This document shows, in pieces, positions 6,304 through 15,419 of a DNA stretch of 64,000 nt. The notes beneath the pieces are model-generated. The model was not told the DNA's origin, searched no databases, and saw only the letters and a program-made list of their open reading frames with translations. This DNA is from Helicobacter macacae MIT 99-5501 (GTDB taxonomy: Bacteria > Campylobacterota > Campylobacteria > Campylobacterales > Helicobacteraceae), in NCBI RefSeq assembly GCF_000507845.1, contig NZ_KI669455.1:191441-255440 (forward strand). Reading direction: 5' to 3'. Made by a program: the position numbers and the translations under genes. Position 1 is the first letter of the stretch. Every line of letters starts with the position of its first letter.

Positions 6304-8646
6304 CTATAAAATATCGCTAATAAGAGCCTTTTCAGGCATTATTCCATTTTTAAGTAGCGGTATTACTTCTAGGCAAATATCATCAAAAGTAACGCGTCTA
6401 TTTTGACGCTCACAACCACGCAAAAATGAAAGCACAAAATAACGCGCTCTTGTTTTTATGTCAATAAAATGACTTTTGAATCTTTGTCCTTGCTTTATGT
6501 GATATTTCCCACTTGTGCTATCCAAATCAAAGTGTTGATTTATAAGTGGTGTTAAGTCTTTATACATTTTCCCTAGTTCGTGGTAAAATCCAAGCTCTAA
6601 TCCTCGAATCTGCAAATCAGCATAGATTTCCTCCAAAGTCGCCCCATCATCTCGAGCGATAAGTGCTTCAATGTTGTTTAGCACAAGTCCTAAAGTATCG
6701 CCTATTTTTTCTTTGATAAGTGTTCTTGGATTATGCACTTTACGAAAATATAAAATCAACTGCCCAGCTAATACGCTTTGTTTATTTTGTCTTTTGATAA
6801 AGCTTGTTTGTCCATTATCTTGCCTAACACTCGTAACATATTCAAAACCTGCATTTTCTGCCGCATCTACCAAAATTTGCCATAACTGCGGGTCTTGGTG
6901 TTGAAAAACAAAGGCTAACCAGCGATTGAATTTCAAAACGCGATATATTTCACTTAAACTTTTTTTCATCAAACTCACATACTCATCACGGCTTTTTTCT
7001 AGGCTACCTTTCTCAATACATTCTTTTTCTTTTAGCCATTTATCCACAGGCAAATCAAGCCAAACATTCCACATTGTGCTTAAGTCTAAATAAGGAATCT
7101 TTGCCCCATAAGGTGGGTCAGTATAGATAAAATCCACGCTTTGGGATTCAATCTCGGCTAGATTTGTCGCGTCTGCTTGAAAGATTTTTTCGCCATTTGT
7201 TTTAGATTCTAGAGAATCTGTTTTATTTAAATCTTTTCTTTGCGCAATCATCGCACCTTTGAAGTCTTTTATAATGCGTGTCAATGGCGTAAAATACGCA
7301 TTATAAAAGCAGGGGGAATTGTGGTGTATTTGCTTGCTTTTTATTACATACTTTATCTTGTTTGCAAAAGTTTTTGCACTATCTAATATTGTTGGTTCTT
7401 TTGCTATTCTATACCTAAAATGCCGAAAAGCTCCAGAATCACCACCTCCTGTTTTTGATTTATGAAAAGTTAGATTGATAGATTTTACTGTATTATAAAA
7501 TGCCAAAAACAAAGAATAGCGCATTTCTTTATTTTTAGTAGTTTTTCGCATTATAAGTTTGCGTAAGATAGCAAGTTCGGCTAGTTGTGTCTTGCTAAAA
7601 AGTCCTAGCACACTTGGCACATCGCTACCCTTTGGCAAAATCTCATCTTTGGGAATCCATAGCGTTAAATCCTGCATTTTAGTCGTAGCAATCTCGCCAA
7701 ACTCTTTGTCAATAGCATTTGGATAGTATTTTGCGCCCTTTAGCAATGCCTTTGCTTCTTTGTCGTTTTTGGGACGCAGGGACTCAAACTCGCTTAAAAT
7801 CTCTTCGCTTAAGTCGTGCAAATCGCCTAAATTGACTTTGGCACACAAAGCCTTTACCATAAAGATAGAGAGCGGGTTTAAATCCGTGTGAATCCCAAAG
7901 CGATTGTTCATCATCGCTTCAATCGCGGTAACGCCACTGCCACCAAAGCTATCTAGCACTATGTCGCCATCACTCGTAAATGCCTTAATGTTGTCTGTTA
8001 CAATATCCCAGCTTTGGCGAGTAAAATATGCAAGACAACCATAATGACGCTTTGCAGCTCGTTTCTTTGGCTTTAATCTAGGCTTTGGAATCTCTCTGCT
8101 TAGATACCACTCATCTGGCTTTTTGGAGGCTTGTGGCTTATTGAGGACTTCACGCAGTGATTGCAAAGGCGTGGTAAGGACATTTGCCAAATCGCCAAAC
8201 TTTGAATCTAAATCATTTTTTAAATCAATCTCAAGCAAAATCTCTTGCTTAGCTGTCTCATAGATAATCAGCACTTTACCATTGCAAAGCGCGTAAAGTG
8301 GGGACTTTATATCTTTGTTTATCGCATAATAAAAGGCTTGTCGCTCATTGTCGCTTTGTGGTGCGATGCTTTCTTTTGGGGCTTTAGCATCAAGCACACA
8401 ATGCACTTTAGAATCCATACAAAGCAAATAATCAGGGATAACTATATCATTGCTTTTTATGCGTTTATTTGCACCTATCACGGTATCGCTTTTTAGTGCT
8501 ACCGAACGCTTTACACTTAGATTTTCTTGTGTATTTGTCCCCTCAAAGCCTAGCCTATCAAGCAGTGGCTTTATGATTAGCTCACGCACAGAATCTTCTT
8601 TAAAATCCTCATTATCTAGCAGCGTAAAGTCAAAGTTTTCTAGCAT
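6304..8646 (-). CDS. Fused PD-(D/E)xK nuclease - adenine-type DNA methyltransferase
   Basis: About 780 residues. The N-terminal ~130 residues look like an HsdR-N type nuclease domain: D72 in IPDYLL, D86-A-K88 in CVLDAKAP, then ERQAFYYAIN ... YALCNGK. A methyltransferase follows. Motif I (LDSFGGSGVTAIEA, about 232) precedes motif IV (IYTDPPYGAKIPYLDLSTMW, about 508), an order like DUF1156-type N6-adenine enzymes. The chain could be a single-polypeptide restriction-modification enzyme; the target site is unknown. ATG 8646 fits the Shine-Dalgarno GAGGA; the TTG six bases upstream is too close. The frame ends in TAG at 6304-6306, but the same frame continues for 25 codons (DIAIPNKQMG ... AKLFDDF) to TAA at 6226-6228, suggesting a recent nonsense mutation or readthrough. 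Confidence 0.82.
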   Translation of the reverse strand: MLENFDFTLLDNEDFKEDSVRELIIKPLLDRLGFEGTNTQENLSVKRSVALKSDTVIGANKRIKSNDIVIPDYLLCMDSKVHCVLDAKAPKESIAPQSDNERQAFYYAINKDIKSPLYALCNGKVLIIYETAKQEILLEIDLKNDLDSKFGDLANVLTTPLQSLREVLNKPQASKKPDEWYLSREIPKPRLKPKKRAAKRHYGCLAYFTRQSWDIVTDNIKAFTSDGDIVLDSFGGSGVTAIEAMMNNRFGIHTDLNPLSIFMVKALCAKVNLGDLHDLSEEILSEFESLRPKNDKEAKALLKGAKYYPNAIDKEFGEIATTKMQDLTLWIPKDEILPKGSDVPSVLGLFSKTQLAELAILRKLIMRKTTKNKEMRYSLFLAFYNTVKSINLTFHKSKTGGGDSGAFRHFRYRIAKEPTILDSAKTFANKIKYVIKSKQIHHNSPCFYNAYFTPLTRIIKDFKGAMIAQRKDLNKTDSLESKTNGEKIFQADATNLAEIESQSVDFIYTDPPYGAKIPYLDLSTMWNVWLDLPVDKWLKEKECIEKGSLEKSRDEYVSLMKKSLSEIYRVLKFNRWLAFVFQHQDPQLWQILVDAAENAGFEYVTSVRQDNGQTSFIKRQNKQSVLAGQLILYFRKVHNPRTLIKEKIGDTLGLVLNNIEALIARDDGATLEEIYADLQIRGLELGFYHELGKMYKDLTPLINQHFDLDSTSGKYHIKQGQRFKSHFIDIKTRARYFVLSFLRGCERQNRRVTFDDICLEVIPLLKNGIMPEKALISDIL

Positions 8647-8794
8647 TGCCAAATCCTCTAAAATCTTTTAATAAAAGCTAGCATTATAGCAGGTTTATCT
8701 TAAATCTTGGATTTGGCAAGATACTAGATTGTTTAGGATTTTAATTGCGCTTTAGTTCATTAAAAATAAATTATGAAAAATATAATCATTTTAC

Positions 8795-8824
8795 TTGACA
8801 GAGTTATAAAAATTGTGATAGTAT
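8795..8824 (+). promoter_or_regulatory. Strong sigma-70-type promoter
   Basis: TTGACA (8795-8800) is separated by 18 bases from TAGTAT (8819-8824), about 60 bases before the membrane-protein gene at 8884. A perfect -35 hexamer is unusual in Helicobacter, whose housekeeping promoters usually lack a conserved -35. Confidence 0.55.
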
Positions 8825-8883
8825 CCGTGTCATCACTTTTTAAGAGGTGTTTTTAAAATAGTTTCAAAAAAAAAGGAGAAAAA

Positions 8884-9363
8884 ATGAGCAAGCAGGTTGT
8901 AGAGGTGTTTGCAAGAGCATTTTTTATACAATTTGCTTTTGCCTTTATGTTTTTCCTTGTTTTTCCATATTTGCTTTCTTTTATTGGGAGTAGCTTTGAG
9001 ATTGCCTATCTTACGGATTGGGGCGAGAGGGACAAAGATTTACTTGTGGAGAAGGCTTTGTTTATGGCGTTTGTTTTTGGACTGGGAGGAGTGCATAGCG
9101 CGTATAGGCTTAAGCAAGAAAGTCGAAGCGATATAGCACGGACGACAAAACGGTTTTTGCTCTGCTTTATCGCCGTGTTTGTCGTGCTTTTGGCTTTGCC
9201 ATATATTATCGCGCATATCCCTGCGGACTTTTTTGCCTCCTTAGCAGAGCAGTGGCAGCAACACACTTTGTGGGTAGCTTTTAGCCTTGCTACGATGAGT
9301 GCTTGTGCCGTAGTTTTGTGGTGCTACTTTTTTGGCAAAAATGTCGGGCAGGCTACTTCTTAA
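8884..9363 (+). CDS. Small integral membrane protein of unknown function
   Basis: I do not recognise this 159-residue protein. It has about four hydrophobic segments: FFIQFAFAFMFFLVFPYLLSF, ALFMAFVFGLGGVHSAY, FLLCFIAVFVVLLALPYII and LWVAFSLATMSACAVVLWCYFF. A polar loop (TDWGERDKDLL) follows the first, and a basic loop (RLKQESRSDIARTTKR) lies between the second and third. AAGGAG sits seven bases before the ATG. It stands alone on the plus strand between minus-strand genes, with its own consensus promoter. Confidence 0.72.
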   Translation: MSKQVVEVFARAFFIQFAFAFMFFLVFPYLLSFIGSSFEIAYLTDWGERDKDLLVEKALFMAFVFGLGGVHSAYRLKQESRSDIARTTKRFLLCFIAVFVVLLALPYIIAHIPADFFASLAEQWQQHTLWVAFSLATMSACAVVLWCYFFGKNVGQATS

Positions 9364-9424
9364 AATCTCATTTTGTTTATGGCTTGATGAGTTTGTTTGA
9401 GGTGGCAAATCGCAACCGCCTAAG

Positions 9425-10327
9425 CTACCTAAGCGAAAAGCCCCCAAGTGTGTCAAAAATCGCGCCTACAAAAAGGCTTGCGCTTGATTCTATGAGATTG
9501 TCCATAAATGAGTCGATTTTGTTTTTTTCTAGCCACCGCTGCTCTTTGACTTTGCTTAGGGTTTTTAGCTCCTCTATGGCGTCATTTTGCGAGCCTAGCG
9601 CGTCTATGAGCCCTAGCTCTAGCGCACTTTTGGCACTAAATATCTTGCCCTCCGCAAACTTGGTAGAATCCTCCTTTTTTAGCCCTCTAGCCTCTATCAT
9701 ATCGCTTACGAAAGTATCGTATTCCTCGTTTATGAGGTTTTGGAGGAATTCCCTCTCTTTCTCACTCCACGCGCGAAATGCCGTGCCGATTTCTTTATAC
9801 TCTCCTGCTTTTAGCACACTAGGCTTGTAGCCGATTTTGCCTAGCAACTCCTCGATATTGCCCCCTGCGAAAATCACGCCTATGCTACCCACTAGGCTTC
9901 CACGATTTGCGTAGATTTTGCGCGCATAAGCACCCGCATAATACGCCCCACTTGCCATAGTGCCTTGCACATGGGCGACTACGGGGAGCTTGGTATTGAG
10001 CTCTTTTATCAAGTCTGCGATTTCTACACTCGCACCCACCGCGCCACCGGGCGAGTCTATGACAAGCAGCACGCCTTTTATGCTAGGATATTTCTCAATC
10101 TGCTCGATTTGCGTGCGCACGGAGTTTGCATCCAAAATCGCACCTTTTAGGTGGATTTTGGCAAGATTTGGGATTTGGGCTGGCTCGCTACTTGCCCCCA
10201 AAATCAGTAGCACGATAAACAAAAAAACTAGGGCTTTAAAATACTTAGTGATAAAATCTAGCACACCTACCACACCTCGAAAAATCCCACCAAAAAACTT
10301 GCCAAAAAATTTAGAAAAAATGCCCAT
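9425..10327 (-). CDS. sppA: Signal peptide peptidase SppA (S49 serine protease)
   Basis: SppA degrades cleaved signal peptides in the inner membrane. One N-terminal membrane anchor (ALVFLFIVLLILG, residues 32-44) is followed by a single S49 domain. The nucleophile is S126 in GTMASGAYYAG and the general base K178 in AGEYKEIG. VIDSPGG at about 90 and NRGSLVGSIGV at about 141 are also family motifs. At 300 residues it is the short, single-domain form found in epsilonproteobacteria and Bacillus. GGAG precedes the start. Confidence 0.92.
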   Translation of the reverse strand: MGIFSKFFGKFFGGIFRGVVGVLDFITKYFKALVFLFIVLLILGASSEPAQIPNLAKIHLKGAILDANSVRTQIEQIEKYPSIKGVLLVIDSPGGAVGASVEIADLIKELNTKLPVVAHVQGTMASGAYYAGAYARKIYANRGSLVGSIGVIFAGGNIEELLGKIGYKPSVLKAGEYKEIGTAFRAWSEKEREFLQNLINEEYDTFVSDMIEARGLKKEDSTKFAEGKIFSAKSALELGLIDALGSQNDAIEELKTLSKVKEQRWLEKNKIDSFMDNLIESSASLFVGAIFDTLGGFSLR

Positions 10328-10451
10328 TTAGCACTCCTTAAACATAAAATCTATATTCCACGATTCTGCGTGATAAAAATACTTAGCGATTAAAAATACT
10401 CAAAACACAAAAAGCTCAAGTAAGCACGCTTAAAAAGCCCAAACCCGCGCT

Positions 10452-11243
10452 TCAAACATAAAGCAAAGATTGCATATCTCTTATAGCCCTCTCTAGCCCT
10501 ACGATTACGGCGCGAGAGATGATACTATGCCCGATATTTAGCTCACTTAGGTAAGGGACATTTTCTACGATATTTCTCACATTTTGGTAGTTTAGCCCGT
10601 GCCCTGCAAACACACCAAGCCCAAGTTCATTTGCGATTTTGGCACAAGAGCTAAGAGAATGGATAGAATCTTGCATCTTTTCGTGTAGCTCATCGTGTGT
10701 TAGGGTAAGGTAGTTTATGGCGTTGTGCGTGCGTTCTATGTTTGAGTAGAGGGCTTGATAGATATTGGAGTAGTTACCTGTGTGTAGCTCAATACCTGAT
10801 GCGCCGTATTGCTTGGATAGCTCTATGGCTTCCAGCTCGGGGTCTATAAAAGTAGCTATATAAATCTTGCGTGCGTTAAACTCCTCAATGATTTCTTTTA
10901 TTTTCTTTGAGCGCATATTTAGCCCGCCCTCTGTGGTTAGCTCCTCTCTATGCTCTGGCACAAGCGTTACTTTGTATGGCTTTAGCTCGCACAAAATATC
11001 TACAATCTGCTCATCACAAGAGCATTCGACATTTACGGGGATATTTGAGCTAGCCACTACTCGCTCGACATCATCATCTTGGATATGCCTGCGGTCTTCA
11101 CGCAAGTGCAAAGTGATTTGCTCTACACCACAATTTTTGGCGATAAATACCGCTTCTAGCGGGTCTGGGTAGTTGATTTTGCGGGCTTCTCGCAAGGTGG
11201 CTATGTGGTCTATGTTTAGCCCAAGCGCGATTTTTTTTGCCAT
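10452..11243 (-). CDS. pdxJ: Pyridoxine 5'-phosphate synthase
   Basis: PdxJ makes pyridoxine 5'-phosphate from 1-deoxyxylulose 5-phosphate and aminoacetone 3-phosphate, the last ring-closing step of de novo vitamin B6 synthesis. The 263-residue sequence shows the family's TIM-barrel landmarks: LGLNIDHIATLREAR, HLREDRRHI, VNVECS, KVTLVPE, GIELHTGNY, VFAGHGLNY and LNIGHSIISRAV. Many relatives place pdxA beside it; here the next gene downstream is sppA and no pdxA is in the window. The start has AAAGGAG. PLP made by this route would serve MetY. Confidence 0.95.
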   Translation of the reverse strand: MAKKIALGLNIDHIATLREARKINYPDPLEAVFIAKNCGVEQITLHLREDRRHIQDDDVERVVASSNIPVNVECSCDEQIVDILCELKPYKVTLVPEHREELTTEGGLNMRSKKIKEIIEEFNARKIYIATFIDPELEAIELSKQYGASGIELHTGNYSNIYQALYSNIERTHNAINYLTLTHDELHEKMQDSIHSLSSCAKIANELGLGVFAGHGLNYQNVRNIVENVPYLSELNIGHSIISRAVIVGLERAIRDMQSLLYV

Positions 11244-11263
11244 AGATTCTCCTTTGTGTATGG

Positions 11264-12199
11264 TTATTTGTTTTGAGCTAGAAATCGTTTGTGTAATTCT
11301 AGCGCAATTTGTTGTTGATTGTTGCTAGTGGGTGGGGATTTCAAAAAATCTAGCGCAATAAGTAAATGCTCTTTGCTAAGCCCCCCTACAAAGCGGAAAA
11401 TCTCCTCACCGCTATTATCCAAAAACAAAATCGTGGGCGTAGCGCGGATATTTAGCGTGCGTGCTAGGGATTTTTTTGTGATGAGAAACTCTGCTGAGCT
11501 TTGGGGTGTGATTTTTTGCGCGGATTTTTGTGTAGTTTTTTGCTGTGTTTTTTTGATGAGAGAGGGGAGATTTATTTGTAATGATTCTTTGGATAAAATA
11601 TTGATAAAGTAAGCTTGGTAGTGGGATTTTAGCATTTCTTGCAGGGCTTTAGATTTTGCAATGTTTTGGATAATGTGCTTGCAAGGAGTGCAAAAAGGCG
11701 AGCCAAAAAACAGCAAGATAGGCTTGCGCGTAGATGAGGTGCTATCTTTTGCTAGTATTGTGGAATCTAGCAAAAAGACTTGATTGCCACTAGATAAACC
11801 ACCAAGCAAATCATTGATAGACAAATCATCAAAAGGCTTATTATTGCCTTTGTAGCCAAAATCCTGCTTGTCAAATTCTCGCGCAAAATCGCTAGAATAA
11901 GCAAAATCTAATTTGGATTGCGTGCTAGATTGCAAGCTAGAATCTACGCTAGATTCGTATCCCGCATTATGTGCTTGGTAGCCTTGAGTATTTTTGCTAT
12001 CTTGAGTATTTTGGCAACCACACAAGACAAGCAAAGGCATTAGCAAAAAAAATATCATAAAAATCAATGTGTGCTCATCTCTATGATTAGCCTTTGAAGC
12101 AAACATAGCAAAAAAGCGAAAAATCCTAGAAAGCCTATCACATTGCTTATTTCGCGCACCACCTAGAATCCTATATTGGCATATAATATTTTTTGGCAT
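11264..12199 (-). CDS. Thioredoxin-like lipoprotein in copper-delivery cluster
   Basis: The C-terminal half is a thioredoxin fold with active site CTPC (C170, C173 in FFGSPFCTPCKHII) and the cis-Pro loop ATPTILFLDNSGEEIFRFVG. A lipobox-like LCGC ends the hydrophobic segment MIFFLLMPLLVLCGC, so the mature protein is probably a lipoprotein. About 100 Ser/Gln/Asn-rich residues link anchor and domain. The annotated start (MPKN) has no Shine-Dalgarno; translation may begin nearer the segment at residue 48. It follows sco by 6 bases. A likely role is reducing cysteines in Sco or the oxidase CuA-like sites, inferred from context. Confidence 0.8.
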   Translation of the reverse strand: MPKNIICQYRILGGARNKQCDRLSRIFRFFAMFASKANHRDEHTLIFMIFFLLMPLLVLCGCQNTQDSKNTQGYQAHNAGYESSVDSSLQSSTQSKLDFAYSSDFAREFDKQDFGYKGNNKPFDDLSINDLLGGLSSGNQVFLLDSTILAKDSTSSTRKPILLFFGSPFCTPCKHIIQNIAKSKALQEMLKSHYQAYFINILSKESLQINLPSLIKKTQQKTTQKSAQKITPQSSAEFLITKKSLARTLNIRATPTILFLDNSGEEIFRFVGGLSKEHLLIALDFLKSPPTSNNQQQIALELHKRFLAQNK

Positions 12200-12205
12200 T
12201 GCTAG

Positions 12206-12799
12206 CTAGTGGCGTGAGATAAGGTTTTTTAGCGAGTTTTCTATTTCAGCGAGATTGCGCACTTCCTCAATTAGCCTGCCTTTTTTGTCAAACAAATACA
12301 CAACCGAGCTATGCTCTATGGTGTATTCTAGTGCGGAATCTTTTTGTTCGATTTTGCGAGAGTGAACGCCATAAGTCTTTTTTATCGCTTCTAAGTCCTC
12401 TTCCTCAAAAATCAGTCCATACGAGCGAGCATAGAAATGCTTAGCATAGCTATCTATCGCGCTCAAACTATCTCGCTTTGGGTCTAGCGAGACAAAAAGC
12501 AAGACAATCTCGCTAGAGTCTTGCAGATTTTCTAGCGCATCTGCTAGGAGCTGCAAAGTCGTGGGGCATACATCTGGGCAGGATAAAAATCCAAAATACA
12601 CAATCTTATACTTCCCATCAAAATTTGCCATATCCACCACACCCTGCATACTTTTTGCGCCTTTGAAGTCATAAGAATGACTTTTTTGCACACTCCAATA
12701 AGCAAGCGCACCCAAAAACGCAATACTAAGCAAAATCCCCAAAGCGCGAAATATACCCGAGTTTGGATTAGATTTGGGGGGTTTGATAGTCTCTGCCAT
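12206..12799 (-). CDS. Sco1/SenC-family copper chaperone
   Basis: Sco proteins deliver copper to respiratory cytochrome oxidase, in Helicobacter the cbb3 type. The 197-residue protein has an N-terminal membrane anchor (ALGILLSIAFLGALAYW) and a thioredoxin-like domain facing the periplasm. The copper ligands are C74 and C78 in CPDVCP and H163 in IEHSSVVYLFD. DPKRDS at about 107 is another family motif. The start has TAAGGAG. It lies between a thioredoxin-like lipoprotein and a YtkA-like protein on the same strand with gaps of 6 and 16 bases, so all are probably one operon. Confidence 0.93.
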   Translation of the reverse strand: MAETIKPPKSNPNSGIFRALGILLSIAFLGALAYWSVQKSHSYDFKGAKSMQGVVDMANFDGKYKIVYFGFLSCPDVCPTTLQLLADALENLQDSSEIVLLFVSLDPKRDSLSAIDSYAKHFYARSYGLIFEEEDLEAIKKTYGVHSRKIEQKDSALEYTIEHSSVVYLFDKKGRLIEEVRNLAEIENSLKNLISRH

Positions 12800-12815
12800 A
12801 CTTACTCCTTAAACC

Positions 12816-13424
12816 TTATCGATAAATATCAAAATCCACTGCAAAGCCCAAATCCTGCCCCTCATCATAGAGTTTTAGGCTATATTGCATCACTTCCTCT
12901 ATGCACACAGATGGTATAAACTTGCCATCATAGCGATTTTCCCCTGTCTTTTTAAAAGTGATGATAGTCGTGCCCATATCCATATTTACACCCACTAGCC
13001 TCCCCTCTAGTGCGCGAAAATCCGCCCCCTCTACACGAAAGGTTGTGTTTTTTAGGGCGCGGACACTCTTTGGTATCATCTCTACTGTGATTTCTATGGG
13101 GTCGCTATTTGGCATAACCACTTCTGTGGAGCCAGATTTTCGCGCTTCTTTTGCGCGAGTTCTGCGGGCTTGTGGGCTATCGCCTGCTAGTTTCAAATCA
13201 CACACACGGCGATTTAGCAGACAATTTCTTTTGGGCTTGTCATCTTCTTCCTCTGCTGCTTGGGAGGCTTTTGGGTTGTTTTTTAGGCGTTGGCTTACGC
13301 TTGTGATTGAATGAGCTATGGATTCTGTGGTGGTAGTAAAGGAGCTGTTTTGAAGTGCAAACACGATAATCCCGCACACAATCATAATACCCGCAAAGAT
13401 AGCAAACTTGTTGTTATTACTCAT
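12816..13424 (-). CDS. Membrane-anchored YtkA/FixH-like protein of the copper cluster
   Basis: The 202-residue protein has one N-terminal membrane segment (FAIFAGIMIVCGIIVFAL), a charged linker with RNCLLNRRVCDLK, and a C-terminal beta-rich domain. In the domain, EGRLVGVNMDMG then YDGKFIPSVCIEEVMQYSLKLY resemble the Ig-like YtkA/FixH fold, whose methionines (here NMDMG) can bind copper. The assignment is by pattern and context. C. jejuni has, as I recall, a similar unnamed gene between its PCuAC and Sco genes. Four cysteines (two in CLLNRRVC) may matter for metal or disulfide. Confidence 0.7.
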   Translation of the reverse strand: MSNNNKFAIFAGIMIVCGIIVFALQNSSFTTTTESIAHSITSVSQRLKNNPKASQAAEEEDDKPKRNCLLNRRVCDLKLAGDSPQARRTRAKEARKSGSTEVVMPNSDPIEITVEMIPKSVRALKNTTFRVEGADFRALEGRLVGVNMDMGTTIITFKKTGENRYDGKFIPSVCIEEVMQYSLKLYDEGQDLGFAVDFDIYR

Positions 13425-13526
13425 TAAGCATTCCTTAAAGATTCTTAAGCAATTCCTCTACTTGTATAAAATCTTAAACCCTTTTGGTTAATTAAAGTTA
13501 ATTTTGCGTGTGCTAGCTTGATAACT

Positions 13527-14051
13527 TTAGTGGTGGTGTGAATGCTCTTGTGAGTGAGAATCAGCCAAATCAGTAATCCCAAGATTTTGCAAGTGCTTAT
13601 CAAGGTCTTTTCTAGCGATGATTGGGACTTGTAGTGTGGTGTTGGATTTGTCTGTGGAGAGTGTGAGTTGTGCGCTCTCTCCTGCCTTTAGTGGAGTTCG
13701 TAGCCCTATAAACATTATGTGAAAACTATTTGGCTTTAGTTGTAGGCTTGATTTTGGTGGGATTTGCAAGGAATCCACCTTTTGCATTTGCGAAGTTCCA
13801 TCGGCTTTTTTTATGCTTTGGTGTAGCTCGGTGGCGTTGCTTATATCGCTAAAGGCTGCATTTAGCGTGATGATTTCATCGCTTAGATTTTCTACTACAC
13901 CAAAGCTAGCACTTACCTTACTATCTGCGATACTTTCCACCACATAAAGCGTGGCTTTTATAGGGTTTTTGGGAGTGGTTTTTGTCGCGCTTTGGGCTAA
14001 GCTTGGGATAAGAAAAAAGCCTAGCAAAAAGCTTAGTGCAAATTTTTTCAT
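13527..14051 (-). CDS. PCu(A)C-family periplasmic copper chaperone
   Basis: PCuAC proteins carry copper in the periplasm and pass it to Sco or the oxidase. From ATG 14051, chosen for its AAAGGAGT (18 codons inside the longest frame), the protein has a signal peptide (MKKFALSFLLGFFLIPSLAQSA). The family metal motif is H77-x11-M89-x21-H111-x-M113 (ELHQSI ... SQMQKV ... FHIMFIGLR). The C-terminus ends HSQEHSHHH, an added histidine tail that could bind further Cu or Ni. It heads the four-gene cluster ending at 11264. Confidence 0.9.
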   Translation of the reverse strand: MKKFALSFLLGFFLIPSLAQSATKTTPKNPIKATLYVVESIADSKVSASFGVVENLSDEIITLNAAFSDISNATELHQSIKKADGTSQMQKVDSLQIPPKSSLQLKPNSFHIMFIGLRTPLKAGESAQLTLSTDKSNTTLQVPIIARKDLDKHLQNLGITDLADSHSQEHSHHH

Positions 14052-14346
14052 AAATAAAACTCCTTTGTGATGTTTATAGGGCAATTTAAGCAAAAATCTT
14101 TCCATATCTTTTGGTGTGGTTTATCGGTGTTTTCTAAAAAGCATAAAAAGCGTAAAAAATGTGAAAAATTACAAAAAAGCGTAAAATCCAAAACTAAATA
14201 AAAACTTATGTGTGTAAAAAAAAGATAAAAGATTTTAAGAAAGTTTGCAAATGCAATTAAAACGCGATTAAAAAGTTTTTGTAAGTTTTTGTGTGAGAAT
14301 CTTTTTAAGGATTTTATGACAATTTAAATCATATCTGCAAATACTA

Positions 14347-15360
14347 TCACAAGCATTCGCCACCAAAGTGCAAAAGTGCAGAGCCCCAAGTAAACCCGCC
14401 ACCAAACGCATCTAACAACAACAAATCTCCCTTTTTTAGTCTATGCTCGCGATAGATTTCATCAATTGCCATTGGGATACTTGCTGCAGAAGTGTTGCCG
14501 TATTTTTGCACGGTTAGCACGATTTGGCTTTCCTTTAGTGCAAGTTGTTCGCCCACTGCATTTATGATACGCAAGTTTGCTTGGTGAGGGATAAAGTGCG
14601 TTATGTCTTTTGGCGAAATAGCATTTTTGCTTAAAATGTGCTCCACATCAGCGATAAGCGTGCGCACGGCGTATTTAAATACTTCATTGCCTTTCATTTG
14701 TAGCTTGCCGTTGTAGTGTATGTCGTGGTTTGTATCGCTACTATCTTTGCTAGGGGCTTTGTCTGCTTTTTGTGGCGTCATTAGCAAATCAGCATACTTG
14801 CCATTTGCACTGATATGGACATCTAGGATAGATTCTGCTTTGTCTTTCGTGCGTGAGATGATAGCTGCTCCTGCACCATCGCCAAATAGCACACAAGTCC
14901 CTCTATCACTAAAATCTAGCACCGAGCTTACCTTCTCTGCACCGATGATTAAGATATTTTGATATGCACCTGATTCTATAAAACTCTTAGCGATTTTTAG
15001 CAGGTAGATAAATCCTGTGCAAGCTGCACTTATGTCAAATGCTGGGATATTTTGTATGCCTAGTTTCGCGCTGATTAGGCAAGCATTACTTGGCATAGCA
15101 GCAAAATCTGGGCTCAAAGTCGCACAGATTACCAAATCAATATCGCTAGATTCTAGGTTTGCACGCTTTATGGCAAGCCTAGCTGCTTCTACACCCAAAT
15201 CGCTACTTCCCTGCGAGTCTAGCGCGAAGTAGCGTGTCCTTATCCCTGTGCGCTTGGTAATCCACTCATCACTTGTATCTAGCGTTTTTTCAAATTCGCT
15301 ATTTGGCACACACCTAGATGGCGTAAATGAAGCAATAGAGCGCAGGGAGGCGTAATACAT
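14347..15360 (-). CDS. fabH: 3-oxoacyl-ACP synthase III
   Basis: FabH starts fatty acid synthesis by condensing acetyl-CoA with malonyl-ACP. The catalytic triad is visible: C114 in SAACTGFIY, His in [11 protein letters not shown] and Asn in KYGNTSAAS. The C-terminal [17 protein letters not shown] is typical. The length (337) is normal, with a polar insert ([17 protein letters not shown]) near residue 200 that is longer than usual. The start has AAAAGGAC. It is the last gene of the ndk-yceD-rpmF-plsX-fabH order seen across epsilonproteobacteria. Confidence 0.96.
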   Translation of the reverse strand: MYYASLRSIASFTPSRCVPNSEFEKTLDTSDEWITKRTGIRTRYFALDSQGSSDLGVEAARLAIKRANLESSDIDLVICATLSPDFAAMPSNACLISAKLGIQNIPAFDISAACTGFIYLLKIAKSFIESGAYQNILIIGAEKVSSVLDFSDRGTCVLFGDGAGAAIISRTKDKAESILDVHISANGKYADLLMTPQKADKAPSKDSSDTNHDIHYNGKLQMKGNEVFKYAVRTLIADVEHILSKNAISPKDITHFIPHQANLRIINAVGEQLALKESQIVLTVQKYGNTSAASIPMAIDEIYREHRLKKGDLLLLDAFGGGFTWGSALLHFGGECL

Positions 15361-15419
15361 TTTTGTCCTTTTGCTAGGTGTAGTTTTAGAAAATCTTATG
15401 TTTTATTTGCGCTTAGAAT

